Translations under genes and position numbers: made by a program
In this document: one piece after another, positions 23,173-33,978 of the stretch
Layout: each line of letters starts with the position of its first letter
Numbering within the stretch: position 1 is the first letter of the stretch
NCBI GenBank assembly: GCA_021927905.1
Contig: BLLK01000019.1
Location: 1,116,001-1,180,000 of the forward strand
Reading direction: 5' to 3'
Source: Chaetoceros tenuissimus
Lineage: Eukaryota; Bacillariophyta; Thalassiosirophyceae; Chaetocerotales; Chaetocerotaceae
Length of the DNA: 64,000 nucleotides
Notes under the pieces: model-generated
Databases searched by the model: none
The model's input: the letters and a program-made list of their open reading frames with translations, nothing else
Told to the model about the DNA's origin: nothing

Positions 23173-24960
23173 TTAAAACTTGATTTCAGTTGTGCCTTGG
23201 ACTTTGAGCGACCATTCAACTTCTTCTTCGGTACTAGTACTATGGAAACTATCACTTGATTTCAGATGCTGTGTATCTCCGACAATTGTTTGTCGGTGGG
23301 TTAGAATCTCACCTGCTCCTTCTCCTATGGTTTTAATTGCATCTAGATTCACTTCAAAATCGGATGGTTTCAATGTACTACTACTACTCATCAATCTCTT
23401 ACGTGCCATACTATGTCCACTGGAAGAAGCGACAATATTATAGTTCTTTTGAGGACGTAAAATAATATCTTTGTGGTTCAAATCCACGGTGAAGGAGGCT
23501 CCATCTTCCATCAACATTTCATCATTCAGCAAGACACCACCATCTCCTTCAAAGAAATTCATGGATCCATCTGTTCGCAAATTGAAGCAACAATCTCTTG
23601 CCACCACTTTGGCATTGTTGGGTAACACTGCATGAATGTATGGAAATGGAAATTGATAAATACTGGATTTGTTCAAATGTCGTTCCGCTTTCATATAAGA
23701 CCTCGGTGCTAAATCTTGTAGTTTATCAAGCCCATCATGCCGTACTACCGATGTCAAGAATTCTCTTCGTTGTACTTCACCAACTTCTATTGCATCTTCT
23801 GGATCTACGGATGAACCTGTGAACAGCTCAATGACACCAAAGAGACCTAGACATTGTTCTTCTCCAAATATCATGAATATCCTATCATTAGGCTCCATTT
23901 CACTCTTGATGGATGGACCATGGCTATAACCATCTTCCATGCCTATATCCACACTCAATGACATGTTTTGATTCAAAGTAGTTTCAATTTCGTCATCAAT
24001 GGCATAAACTTCAATCTCATCCGCAAGTGACGGTGAACTACTGGGCTGGGTAGATGACGTTTCATGAGATGTATTTTTCCAATCATAATCGTCATGAGAA
24101 GAACTAACACCAAGATGAACTTCTGACAAACGATCCAAAGATTTGGTAACATCATGACCCAATACTTCCAGTCCAGTATCAAATCCAGAAAACCGTGCAC
24201 CATGAAATCTTTTGGCCGTGGCAGTATATCGAAACGGTTTGATAAATTCATGAACCTTTGTCCTTCCATTCTTTTCCACCAAAACTTTGGCAGATAACGA
24301 AGCAATCTTCAATTCTTGCACTTGACTCTTTTTCTTGGGTATATCCTGATGTTTCTTTCGTTTAAACCTCGATTTACTCGTCTTTTTATATCCTATAGGA
24401 TCTAACTCCATCCCCTGTCCTACAACTACCAAAGTACGTGTCTCATTCGGATCTTTACTTGCAATAGAAGGCAATACAATATGAATTTCAATATCATCAA
24501 TATGCAATGAAAACTGTTCAATAATGTGTCGAATCAATTTCGGCTGTTTACGTTCCTCGTCTTCTTGTTCCTTGAGAGAAGAATTGATGCTACTCATGGA
24601 AGCATCTTGTAATCTCTCAAGTAAACCTGGATGAGAGCGATCTACAGGCTTTAGATATATTTTAGCACCTTTGATAGTCAACACGGTCTTTTTCATGATT
24701 CCCTTGTAGGTTTTACTTGAATTGAAATAATTCCATTTCCATTTAAACTGTACTTTTTCAAGGATGCCACTGATTTCAATCGGTGTGGCGGACTCTTGTT
24801 GAATGAGTCGTGGTTTGACTTTTACATTGTAGAGAATGATTTTGGACTTGGTTGGGTTTAACAGACGAGATTCTACGAGGGATGAATCTACTTCTAAAAA
24901 ATTAGAGAGTGCTTTGGATAATTTGTGAGCGACAAAGCCATTTCGTCTGTTGCTGGACAT
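23173..24960 (-). CDS. Unknown 595-residue protein, possibly with a chorein-like N-terminus
   Basis: One long exon. The N-terminus (LSKALSNFLEVDSSLVESRL, then NVKVKP) loosely recalls the N-terminal helix-plus-beta start of VPS13/chorein-type lipid-transfer proteins. The repeated beta-rich stretches (TVLTIKGAKIYLKP, IDDIEIHIVLP) also fit. It lacks the great length of those proteins, so this could be a short member or unrelated. There is a central basic patch (KKTSKSRFKRKKHQ), a Ser-rich region and no membrane helix. The protein is probably real given its length and composition. No catalytic motif is seen. Confidence 0.7.
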   Translation of the reverse strand: MSSNRRNGFVAHKLSKALSNFLEVDSSLVESRLLNPTKSKIILYNVKVKPRLIQQESATPIEISGILEKVQFKWKWNYFNSSKTYKGIMKKTVLTIKGAKIYLKPVDRSHPGLLERLQDASMSSINSSLKEQEDEERKQPKLIRHIIEQFSLHIDDIEIHIVLPSIASKDPNETRTLVVVGQGMELDPIGYKKTSKSRFKRKKHQDIPKKKSQVQELKIASLSAKVLVEKNGRTKVHEFIKPFRYTATAKRFHGARFSGFDTGLEVLGHDVTKSLDRLSEVHLGVSSSHDDYDWKNTSHETSSTQPSSSPSLADEIEVYAIDDEIETTLNQNMSLSVDIGMEDGYSHGPSIKSEMEPNDRIFMIFGEEQCLGLFGVIELFTGSSVDPEDAIEVGEVQRREFLTSVVRHDGLDKLQDLAPRSYMKAERHLNKSSIYQFPFPYIHAVLPNNAKVVARDCCFNLRTDGSMNFFEGDGGVLLNDEMLMEDGASFTVDLNHKDIILRPQKNYNIVASSSGHSMARKRLMSSSSTLKPSDFEVNLDAIKTIGEGAGEILTHRQTIVGDTQHLKSSDSFHSTSTEEEVEWSLKVQGTTEIKF

Positions 24961-25477
24961 GTTTATTTGTTGATGAGAGATGAGACCACGGCAACTACTT
25001 TTTTATATTATAGACTGACTAAGGGCGTGGAAGGTAGATATGAATATGGTATGTTGCAAAGAGATAGCAATGGCCTATAATACTCAATTAAATTCATTCA
25101 TGGAAAGGTCCGGCATGCTCTCTTGCTCTCATTTCTAAATGAAAAAGGGGTTTGTCCGTTTTACATAATTTTTTCAATCAGTGTCAATTGGCCTTGAATG
25201 TATCTTATGTTCAGCTAATGATATCTGTCAGTGACTTTCAAGAAAAAGAGATGAAGAGGAGAAAGGGAAAGCAAGAAAAGACATTTGTCGTCATTGGGCT
25301 TGTCGAGATTTGATCTGTCAATATGTAATGAATATGTAAGGATCATTTCAAAGAATTCATAAAATTCTGTTAGCATTATTCTTTATAAGCCTTGACATTG
25401 CTTTGAGAGCATTTATATGTTCAACAATTATTTATGGTAGCTTCTTTTGAAATTTCAAATTCCTTCCTTCCATTCGC
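24961..25477. other. Intergenic between minus-strand genes
   Basis: Upstream of the 23173-24960 gene and downstream of the Tudor-SN gene. Nothing beyond A+T-rich spacer is seen. Confidence 0.5.
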
Positions 25478-28400
25478 TTAATACTCCTCATCCTCGTCTT
25501 CGTCTCCAACGTCTCCATATCTCCACATTCCTCTGTGGGATTTTCTAGCGTAATTCTCTGCAGCCTGCAAATCACTTGCAAGTGCTTGCAAATTCTCACT
25601 ATTAATCATCTTTGCACATAGACCCTCGATTTCTTGTGGTTTTGAAACTCTTGCCAAACCTTCAGATACCATTTGTTCATTGATACTTGTTGCATTGCCT
25701 GGTTCGTATAATGCTACTACAAAACATCCATCATTTTGACAAAAGATTCTACTGTTTACATCTCTGCCCCATGCTGCTGCTTGAAGCAATCTTGCTGCAT
25801 CAATACCATCGTCATCGTCTAATCCTCTGGTCTTGACTCCAGCCAATATTGCTTCCTTTGCAACAGCTGGTATACGATCAGTTCCAAGAGTCATTTCCAA
25901 TGGTCTTAAATGAGTTGCAATTTGTACATTTGCTACATTACCATGATCAAGGAACAGAACCTTTGCTTGGCTTGCTTTTCTTTCCAAAACCTTTGCTCTG
26001 TACCAACTCTTTCCTGTTCCATCATTGAACAGTGCTGCTACTACCTTTCCTGCCTTTGGATCGCATGGTGCTCCATTTGTTCCGTGTTCCGCAGTAAAGA
26101 TTCTCATACTTTCTTCAACTACTTTCGCTGCTTCGTCGCCTACTACATGGAAGAAGAAATGGCTACCACTGCGAATTTCACTGAGTCGAATAGATGCTGT
26201 TTCTTCCTTTGCCTTGATGACTGCTCTTGCGATTGGCTGCAAAAGTTTGAAAGACGAGGTTTTGAGAAAAGTGTGGAGGCATGGCAGAAATAAAAATGCA
26301 AAAATGTCGAACTTACCGCTGCTTCTTCTACATAGGAAGACCAAATTCCTACTCTATTTGCCTTTGCACGTGTTTGAGCTTCTACGATCGTTTTAGATGC
26401 TTCACCATAGTCAACCTTTCTTTGGTCAACCGATGCAAGTCCAGCTCCAACCATTTCTAGACTGTAATCTCTCTTTTGTGCACCTCCTCCAATGTACATT
26501 TCTCCAGTAATAACTCCTCCATTTGTTACTCCTTTACATACAATTTCTACAGTGCGTTGCAATACATTCAAACGTGCATGTCTCTTAGATACATCACCAT
26601 ATGGCTCTGCTGGTCTTGCTTGTCCACGGCTAACTACACTTGCTGGTGCACTTGGCTGTGGTGACTTCAAATTTTCAAGAGCAAATACAATATGGCAATT
26701 TTCAGATGGTACAAGAAGCTTAAACCTGCTTCCATTGAATACATACTCTACAATAGCCTTGATTTTTCCAGCACGCATGAGTGATCCTGAATATGCCTTT
26801 GCTTTTCTAGGATCGCTCAAATCATTCACAGTCTTTGGTTTGTACTCTTTATCCGAATGTACTCCCTTTTTCGCATTCTTTCCTGATAATTCTGCTGCTA
26901 CCAATGCGTCATATCTTGGAGATTTCTCTTCATCATCACGATGATGTTGAGTAACTGCCAATCCTTCTGAAACAAGTACTTCTCCAATATCTGGACGCTT
27001 TCCAACTGCAATTGTACCAAATTGACGTTTTTCGGTAGACTACAATCACAATTGTGAGATTCTTGCACATTCACAAAACTAAACATAAAGCTTTTACCGT
27101 TTTCACATTGCACTTACATCTCCCATTGGAATATCACGTTCGTAATGAATAGTGATCTTGACAGTCTTTCCAGTACACAATACTCTTAGTCTATCTTTAC
27201 ACTCCAAAGCATATGGTTCATCTGGTTTTCCTAGTCTTTCATTTCCAACACGTGGAGATCTAACAGATGCCAAAGAAACCTTTTTCAGTTTACTTCCACT
27301 ATCATATGCTTCACCAGTAGGTAAAACTGCGATTGTATCTCCTGTCAATACTTCTACAACTGTTCCTAGAATTTCAGTCTCGCCAGAAATCACTGGTGCT
27401 TCGTAGGAATGCCATACTCCAGTATTTGTACGCTGTAATTTTTTAGAAAATTGTGTGAGTCAAAAGAGAGAAAGTTTGATAAACACACTCCTGAGCTGAA
27501 GCTCACTCGGAAAGACAGCATTGACGTTGTACTATGGATCTCCCGAAGAACACACTCGTGAGCTGAAGCTCACTCGGAAAAACACTGTAGTATAAAACTG
27601 TGTATCTCCCGAAGAACACACTCCTGAGCTGAAGCTCACTCGGAAAAACACTGTAGTATAAAACTGTGTATCTCCCGAAGAACACACTCCTGAGCTGAAG
27701 CTCACTCGGAAAGACAGCATTGACGTTGTACTGTGTATTTCCCGAAGAACACACTCCTGAGCTAAAGCTCACTCGGAAAGACAGTGTTGACGTAGTACTG
27801 TGTATCTCCAAGAACACACTCCTGAGCTAAAGCTCACTCGGAAAGACAGTGTAGTGTACTACTGTGTATCTCCCGAAGAACACACTCCTTCGCTTCGCTC
27901 ACTCGTAGCTCCTCGCTTCGCTCGTCGCCAGCGCTCACTCCGCTACGCTCCGTTCGCAACTCCTTACCTTTGCATTATTCTCAGCAACACGAAACGCAGG
28001 AACATCCAAAGGATTCATCATTCTCGCAGACCAATCACTCACTCTCGCCAATCCTTGTTTCAAAAGCTCAATGCCAATATTACCTCTAGGATGATGAACA
28101 GTTCCAACCGCACAAATACCCGATTTATCAGTCCCATGCAAACTAATTTTCAATTCACGATGCAACAATCTAGCTTCTACAAACTGTTTTGCTTCTTCTG
28201 CAAACGGTTCGGAAACAGTCGGTGGAGAAGCTCTTGGATTCCCCACTCTTGGACTTGCCACTCCTCCCAAAATCAATGTAAAATTCGCATATTGCAAATT
28301 AACCTTCTTAAGTTGATCATCAGTGACATGAAGTCGAAACCTACTTCCATCAAAAATATACTCAATGACACAAGTCACTTGACCATCATCACAATACTTT

Positions 28401-28945
28401 TTCACAGCCTCTAACAATTCTTTTGTAGAGAATTCTTCTCCAGCATTTTGAATCGATCTTACACCCGGATCCGAAGAATGAATACCTACAGAAGAAGAAG
28501 TAGCTTCCTGTAGTGCTTGATGAAGTTGTTGTTCATAGACTGCTACTGGATCCTCTAGATCAATCGGTGCTTCTTCTTCACTTGTAGGTCCAAATACTTT
28601 TGGCGTTGCATGACCGTTTCGTACGGCTTCCACTGCAAGATTGATTTTATCCTCTGATCCTGGTGATTGCATGAAAAGTAGTCCATAGACTCTGTCACCT
28701 GCTGTTGCTCCTTGTTTGCTGAGAAATTGAAATAAATAAGAATGATGAGTACAAGTTTCAAAAAGGGACTGCATGAAAATATTATATTTCAAGTGTCATA
28801 CTTGTGTAGTATAACACTACGTACCGAGTTTCAAAAGCAACCTGTTTTCCGACAACCTTTTTTCTCAACCATTCACGAGCAGCAAATGCACCAGGATCGT
28901 CCATGTTGCCATTGGCTTTCGATGCCATTCTATTGATAATAAGAC

Positions 28946-28985
<40 letters not shown>

Positions 28986-29273
28986 CATGAATGGGAAGCA
29001 ATGAGGTGAGTGATAAATTGAAATTTCAATAGTAAAAGAAATGACTCTCTTTCATTATATAAATGAACTACCAAGAAAGAGACACAGTCGATAACACTCT
29101 TGAACTCACCTTGGAGCAGTGACACGTTCAAACGTAAAGATGACAACGTTCTGCTTTCCATTGGTCAACACCACCGTGTCTCCCGATAACACTGATTTCA
29201 CAGTTGCCAATCCACGAGATGGTAACACGGGACGCATGGCTGCTTTTGGGACTGCTGTTGGTGCTGTAGACAT
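25478..29273 (-). CDS. SND1: Tudor staphylococcal nuclease (Tudor-SN/SND1)
   Basis: Six exons, 29273-29110, 28929-28825, 28718-27968, 27432-27118, 27039-26317 and 26236-25478, total 939 codons with consistent phases. That gives 938 residues, close to the 910 of human SND1. Successive SN-like OB folds are recognisable from SVLSGDTVVL, VASPRVGNPRASPPTVSEPF, SLASVRSPRVGNERLGKPDEP and LENLKSPQPSAPASV. A Tudor domain follows (GKSWYRAKVL, VLFLDHGNVANV, about 740-800), and the last half-SN domain ends near GMWRYGDVG. The family acts in RNA silencing, RNA stability and stress granules. The fourth coding segment is preceded by an unusual 535-bp intron holding a minisatellite (27433-27967), and intron 1 carries a (GA)n run at 28951-28982. 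Confidence 0.95.
27484..27880. repeat. 66-67 bp minisatellite inside an SND1 intron
   Basis: Six units begin CACACTC at 27484, 27551, 27617, 27683, 27750 and 27815, with a seventh start at 27881. Each contains the small palindrome GAGCTGAAGCTC and ends CTCCCGAAGAA. Units differ by a few bases, with two interior types. Confidence 0.92.
28951..28982. repeat. (GA)n microsatellite in SND1 intron 1
   Basis: An uninterrupted run of GA dinucleotides, about 14 units. It reads as (CT)n on the transcribed strand close to the intron's 3' splice site, so it may act as polypyrimidine sequence. Confidence 0.9.
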
Positions 29274-29942
29274 TGTTTATATTTATATAGAATATAGAGA
29301 GGATAAGAAGGAAGCTTCTGAAAAGATTGGATCTTTAAAGATTTGCATTTGGTTTTTGCTTTTCGCTCATCTCTTTTTGGCATCGTCGCTGATCCTCTGA
29401 TTTGACTTGTTTGTTGGGTTGGGAAATGACATATTATTTATATTTGTATTTTGTTTTGACTTTGGAATTTGTAGGTAGAGTAGATGCTGTGATGGATAGG
29501 AATCCAAGTAGTTTAATTGGTAATATATTAATATAGATATGATTGCTGTGATGAAGCTAGAGTTTATCTGTAATGATTCTAGTCATGGATATTATAACAT
29601 TGTAGCTGTTAAACCGAAACGTCATTGGAAATTGGAGGTAGTTGTACGCGTTTTATAGACCACATGAACATGGGACATTTGCTTCGAAATATTTCTTCAA
29701 CTATATGTATTTATCATTGCTTGTATTGAGAGTTGAGTTATTCTAGAAATATTACTCCAATAGCAACCATCATGACAAACATTAGAATATACTACCGTCA
29801 TTGGTCAATAAATTACTTATTGTTGCCGCTTACATGATCCAACTTATTCTATAAAACGATAAAACTTTACTTTTATTCATATTGAAAATCTATTCAAGAC
29901 CATTCACATTATCCCAATCAACAACAGCAACTACTACCACTA
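29274..29942. other. Intergenic between minus-strand genes
   Basis: Contains the SND1 promoter side (near 29274) and the 3' flank of the MUS81-like gene. No other gene is seen. Confidence 0.5.
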
Positions 29943-32900
29943 TTAGGAAGTATCAACATAACGACCGCAACGACAGATACCTTGTCGATGAGCAACAATA
30001 TGAACTGCTTTTGCAACTTCGACTCCAGCTTCACCATGAGGTTTAGTAGTCAAAGCATACTTTCTCTTTACAACACTAATCAATGCTGGATCACCACCCG
30101 TCATGTCTTTAATACCGCTCCAACCATCGTAATTATATCCACCATAGCCTGATTTACCTTTGCCAAACATTGGATCTTTTGAAACACCCGTCTCCTCTGC
30201 ATAATTCATGATTTGTTCCTTGGATAATTCGGGAGTACCTGGTTCATGATGAAGATGAAGTGCTACCAATATTGCAGCATTGCAAGATGGGACTTTGGGA
30301 ATGTATTGTCCCCTTCGTGATCTACTGATTAGAATCTCAGGTTTACGTGGTTGGAGTAGTCGTTCCACCAATTCTTTTTTCGATCCAGATTGTTTCTCAG
30401 CACGTTCCTTTGCTTGAGCCTTGAGGTCTTTCATTGGGAGTTTCAACAGTTCTTCACGTTTCTTTTTAGTTTCTTCTGATTCTTCTTGTGGTTCATTGGA
30501 TTCGGAAGTTGTATTTGCTGTCGGAATAGGAGCTTCGGGAACAATTGGAGGAGCAGGATTTTGAAATCGTTCATCGGTAGGTGGATCACCTTTGTCATCA
30601 CTTAAACGATTGACTGCTTGTACAAATTCATCGTAAGTGTACTGGCATGTAATGCTACCATTGTTTGCTCGCCATAAAAAGTCCTTGGCGACTTGTTTGA
30701 TTTTGTCCAATGATCCATACTTGGTCTTGGATTCAATCACACTAAAACCTAACGTTGGTAATTTTGCGATAGCATTTCGAATATCTTCTGGCTTTATGCG
30801 ATGTGCAGCCCGTCCGACATATCCTCCATGTACAATCGCTTTATCAACATCTCCTTCGATTAGATAGCACATGTGACATTTTCGATCAGGACCTCCTAGC
30901 ACGTACTGTGCTTTTCGCATTTTACGTTGCTGACTCTCCCATCGCCCATCGAAAAGTGAGCCAGCTAGATCTTCAATAGATTTTCTTTCAATAAGTACAG
31001 GAGCAAGTTTATCCCCTACAAAGAATACGTAATCACTAATTTTGAGGTCTCGCACTACATATGGAACCTCGGCGTGATCCATAAAGTCACACATGGTATG
31101 TAGACCTTTACCATTACCTCCTCCTTCTCTATGGTCAATCACTACCGTTACATTTCCATATTCTTCTGGAACAGTGAAGCTAGCAAGTTGCCTCATTGGC
31201 CCAACTGGACATATCCCCTGTCTCATTTTTCCCTTGACAATTCTAGCTATGTTTCTCCCCTTTTCTTGCAATTCAAATACGATTCCAGAAGCACATGCCT
31301 TTTTCCGACTTCTTTCTTTGATGTATCCCATAGAAGCTAACTTACGTACTTGCAACCAACTCGGGTCCATATTCTTTTTATCAAGATAATAATCTACTCC
31401 CTTATTCATCTTCCCCCCATTGGAAAGATGAGTTTTGTGATTGATATTCTCAATCAATTCTTCCATAGTAATACAACGATCATCCCCTTGTTTTCCAGCT
31501 TCAAAGTCAAACATGACTGCTATTGCGCATGACGCGGCACAAACATACTTTCCACGAGGTGGATTGTACACCTTGTCCTTTTTCTTTTTTGGTACATCTT
31601 CCTTCAAGACATTAAGGAGTGGACCATTTTTACCCATGGAACCACTTTTGATTGCCTGGACTCCTTCAACTGTTCGTATAGGGAATGGATAGAATGCTAA
31701 ATCAATTATTGCACGAATAGCATGCTCCATTTGAGACCTTTGATGCAATACAGTCCTTGTAATTTTCGCAAATCTCAACAAAGTGGAAATAAAATGATTT
31801 CGAAGATCTGGATATAGCTTTCCTCCGATTTCATTCGCAACTTCAACTGGAATAGCTGGTGTAGGTACTTTGATTTTACGATTGGTATTACTCGCGTTTG
31901 TAGCTACAGTTTCAATCGAAGGCCTACCAGCCGATGCTATGGGAGACATGAGGTCTATACCATCGAATTCAATTGTCGTAGTGGAGGTTGAGATGTTCAC
32001 ACTGTCTATATTGTGAGTTGGAGCATTTGTCGCCCGAGAAGCTGTTGATGAAGCTTCAGGTTCTTGCCTTTGTGCAAGAGTATACGGACCTGGGTTTTGC
32101 GCTGTGATGTATGGATTTTGGATACTAGCGGAAGTCGTTGAAGTGGAAGAAGTTTTGCCTTGAGCCAGAGAATACGGACCTGGACTTGTGTCTATACTAG
32201 TAGCAGCAGTTTTCCTCCTGGAAGATGTAGAAGTAGTTTTGCCTTGAGCTAGTGCATATGGACCTGGACTAGTGTTTATGCTAGTAGCTGCAGTAACAGT
32301 ATTGTTTTTGGATGATGTAACATTCAATGCTTGATAATTCAACAATTCGTCATCGCTATCACTGTCCAAAGTTTCATACTTGTCCTCTTTTCTTGTATTC
32401 ACATTTGTCACTTTTTCCGAAGAAGAAGCATAATCTGCATCGTTTTTAAGCATTCCAGTACCCTTCTTCTTATTCTTTGGATTCATATAAACAGGAGATT
32501 GCAAAGAACAAGTCATTGGCGAAGAAGAATCGTAGTACTCTGTCCTTTGAACCTTATCAGTCTTTTTAGGTGTTGGTTCTCCCATCAATTTTCGTTTCGC
32601 TCTTTTTGCATTGGCCAATACTGGATTATCTACAGAGTCTGTATCAGATTCGCCATCACTTTGTAGGACATCTGACAATCTAATGCTTTTCTTCTTGATT
32701 ACAGGTTTCATACCTTGTTTGTCAGCTTCGTCATCTGAAGAGTCAGCAATAAAGATACAATCTTCATCTTGATCTTTATTCTTTTCTGAATCATTTCCTT
32801 TCGACGACGTACCCTTCTTTTCATTAGTAAGTCTTTTACTTGTTGCTTCTTTCCGAATTGAATTTTCTTCATTTCTAGTTTGCATTGGACTCGGATCACC

Positions 32901-33299
32901 TTCCTTCTTTTCTTCTCCAATGTTTACATTTGTATCATCTTTGAACCTGGACGATAAATGAACCCATTCATCATCGCTGTCATCACTGTCAAGTCCCAAC
33001 TCTTTGTATTTGCTTTCTTTTTCTTTTGAAGCATTGCCGTTGTCTTTCGTCTGCTTCTTCTTTTCATGTTTCTTTGGGAACGAGACTTTCTTTGGTGGAC
33101 TTGCATTGTCTTCACTTTCTGAATCGCAAAGATTGATAATTTCTTTTTTGGTCATTTTTGAATTCAAATATTCTTGTTGAGCTGCTTTTGGTTTATTGAA
33201 TTCATTTACGAATTGAGTTACAAAGAATAATGAACCTTTTTCAGTTTTTTTCATGTCGTTTTTCATCGTTTCAGTTTCTTGACGTTGTAGCGTTGGCAC
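29943..33299 (-). CDS. MUS81: MUS81-like structure-specific endonuclease subunit, unusually long
   Basis: One exon, 1118 residues against roughly 550-650 in most species. Residues 1-490 are disordered and acidic, with two likely SUMO-interacting motifs (EIINLCDSESED near 53, DCIFIADSSDDE near 180) and repeats of SPGPYALAQGKT. An N-terminal helix-hairpin-helix follows (KLYPDLRNHFISTLLRF ... YPFPIRTVEG), then a winged helix (PPRGKYVCAASCAIAVM). The ERCC4/XPF nuclease domain (about 715-870) reads VTVVIDHREGG ... PVLIERKSIEDLAGSLFDGR, giving the D...ERK..xD active site. A SAP-like motif comes next (LPMKDLKAQAKERAEKQSGS, near 955). A second winged-helix-like segment similar to the first (RRGQYIPKVPSCNAAILVAL) ends the protein. 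It should cut replication and recombination intermediates with an EME1 partner. Confidence 0.88.
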   Translation of the reverse strand: MPTLQRQETETMKNDMKKTEKGSLFFVTQFVNEFNKPKAAQQEYLNSKMTKKEIINLCDSESEDNASPPKKVSFPKKHEKKKQTKDNGNASKEKESKYKELGLDSDDSDDEWVHLSSRFKDDTNVNIGEEKKEGDPSPMQTRNEENSIRKEATSKRLTNEKKGTSSKGNDSEKNKDQDEDCIFIADSSDDEADKQGMKPVIKKKSIRLSDVLQSDGESDTDSVDNPVLANAKRAKRKLMGEPTPKKTDKVQRTEYYDSSSPMTCSLQSPVYMNPKNKKKGTGMLKNDADYASSSEKVTNVNTRKEDKYETLDSDSDDELLNYQALNVTSSKNNTVTAATSINTSPGPYALAQGKTTSTSSRRKTAATSIDTSPGPYSLAQGKTSSTSTTSASIQNPYITAQNPGPYTLAQRQEPEASSTASRATNAPTHNIDSVNISTSTTTIEFDGIDLMSPIASAGRPSIETVATNASNTNRKIKVPTPAIPVEVANEIGGKLYPDLRNHFISTLLRFAKITRTVLHQRSQMEHAIRAIIDLAFYPFPIRTVEGVQAIKSGSMGKNGPLLNVLKEDVPKKKKDKVYNPPRGKYVCAASCAIAVMFDFEAGKQGDDRCITMEELIENINHKTHLSNGGKMNKGVDYYLDKKNMDPSWLQVRKLASMGYIKERSRKKACASGIVFELQEKGRNIARIVKGKMRQGICPVGPMRQLASFTVPEEYGNVTVVIDHREGGGNGKGLHTMCDFMDHAEVPYVVRDLKISDYVFFVGDKLAPVLIERKSIEDLAGSLFDGRWESQQRKMRKAQYVLGGPDRKCHMCYLIEGDVDKAIVHGGYVGRAAHRIKPEDIRNAIAKLPTLGFSVIESKTKYGSLDKIKQVAKDFLWRANNGSITCQYTYDEFVQAVNRLSDDKGDPPTDERFQNPAPPIVPEAPIPTANTTSESNEPQEESEETKKKREELLKLPMKDLKAQAKERAEKQSGSKKELVERLLQPRKPEILISRSRRGQYIPKVPSCNAAILVALHLHHEPGTPELSKEQIMNYAEETGVSKDPMFGKGKSGYGGYNYDGWSGIKDMTGGDPALISVVKRKYALTTKPHGEAGVEVAKAVHIVAHRQGICRCGRYVDTS

Positions 33300-33978
33300 G
33301 TTGGCACATCCAATCTTAATACTTTCTCAGACTAAGCTAGCTGCTTTTCAATACATGGCTATAATCCCGAAATGTCTTAGTAGAATGTCTCTTGTCGGGT
33401 TCTCGGAGATATTCCTGTATGCATTATTTATGCAATGAGAAACCATGAACCATGAACCATGACTCAACGGATGATACAGAGCTAGGTTTCCCTTTTGAGT
33501 TGCGGAAATGCATGCAACTTTACAATACGTAGCTTGTAAGTCTACACAGCAATTTTGATAAGATAATTACTAGTACTCCATAATCATCTAGCTTTACTTC
33601 TTTCGATTTTCTCTCTACATTTGCTCTTTGTTTGATTGCCCTAGAACGTTATCTTTGCAAAGACAAACTGAAGCAGTAACTTATGAAGCATATATTACAT
33701 CGTACTATATGGTACATCTTTATTATTTATCAGTAGCTATCGTGTTGATATTCGTCAATTGATTTGCGCCTTTTTGTCTCCTTAAAAATATACGTACGTA
33801 CGCATGCAGACTTCTCGTCCCTTCTCTTCCCAAGAGTAAAGACTGTTCTCCTCTTCCTTTTCCGCAACACTTCAACACTCATCTCCGAGAAAAAGCAAGG
33901 GTAATGTTGATCAAACCTTCATTAAAAGAACACTACTCTTTATTCATTCATATCTCGACACATCCATATTCTACTTCC
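33300..33978. other. Divergent promoter region
   Basis: Between the MUS81-like gene (minus) and the first ankyrin gene (plus). It contains a short triple repeat of ACCATGA near 33443-33463. An in-frame ATG at 33904 would extend the ankyrin protein by 25 residues unlike its paralogues. Confidence 0.5.

Noticed and set aside
27503-27817. Repetitive ORFs on the minus strand in the SND1 intron
   Set aside because: They are open only because the unit length keeps frame in places. Splice sites and homology show this is an intron.
27484-27880. CRISPR-like array
   Set aside because: The 66-bp units are contiguous with no unique spacers, and the location is an intron of a eukaryotic gene.
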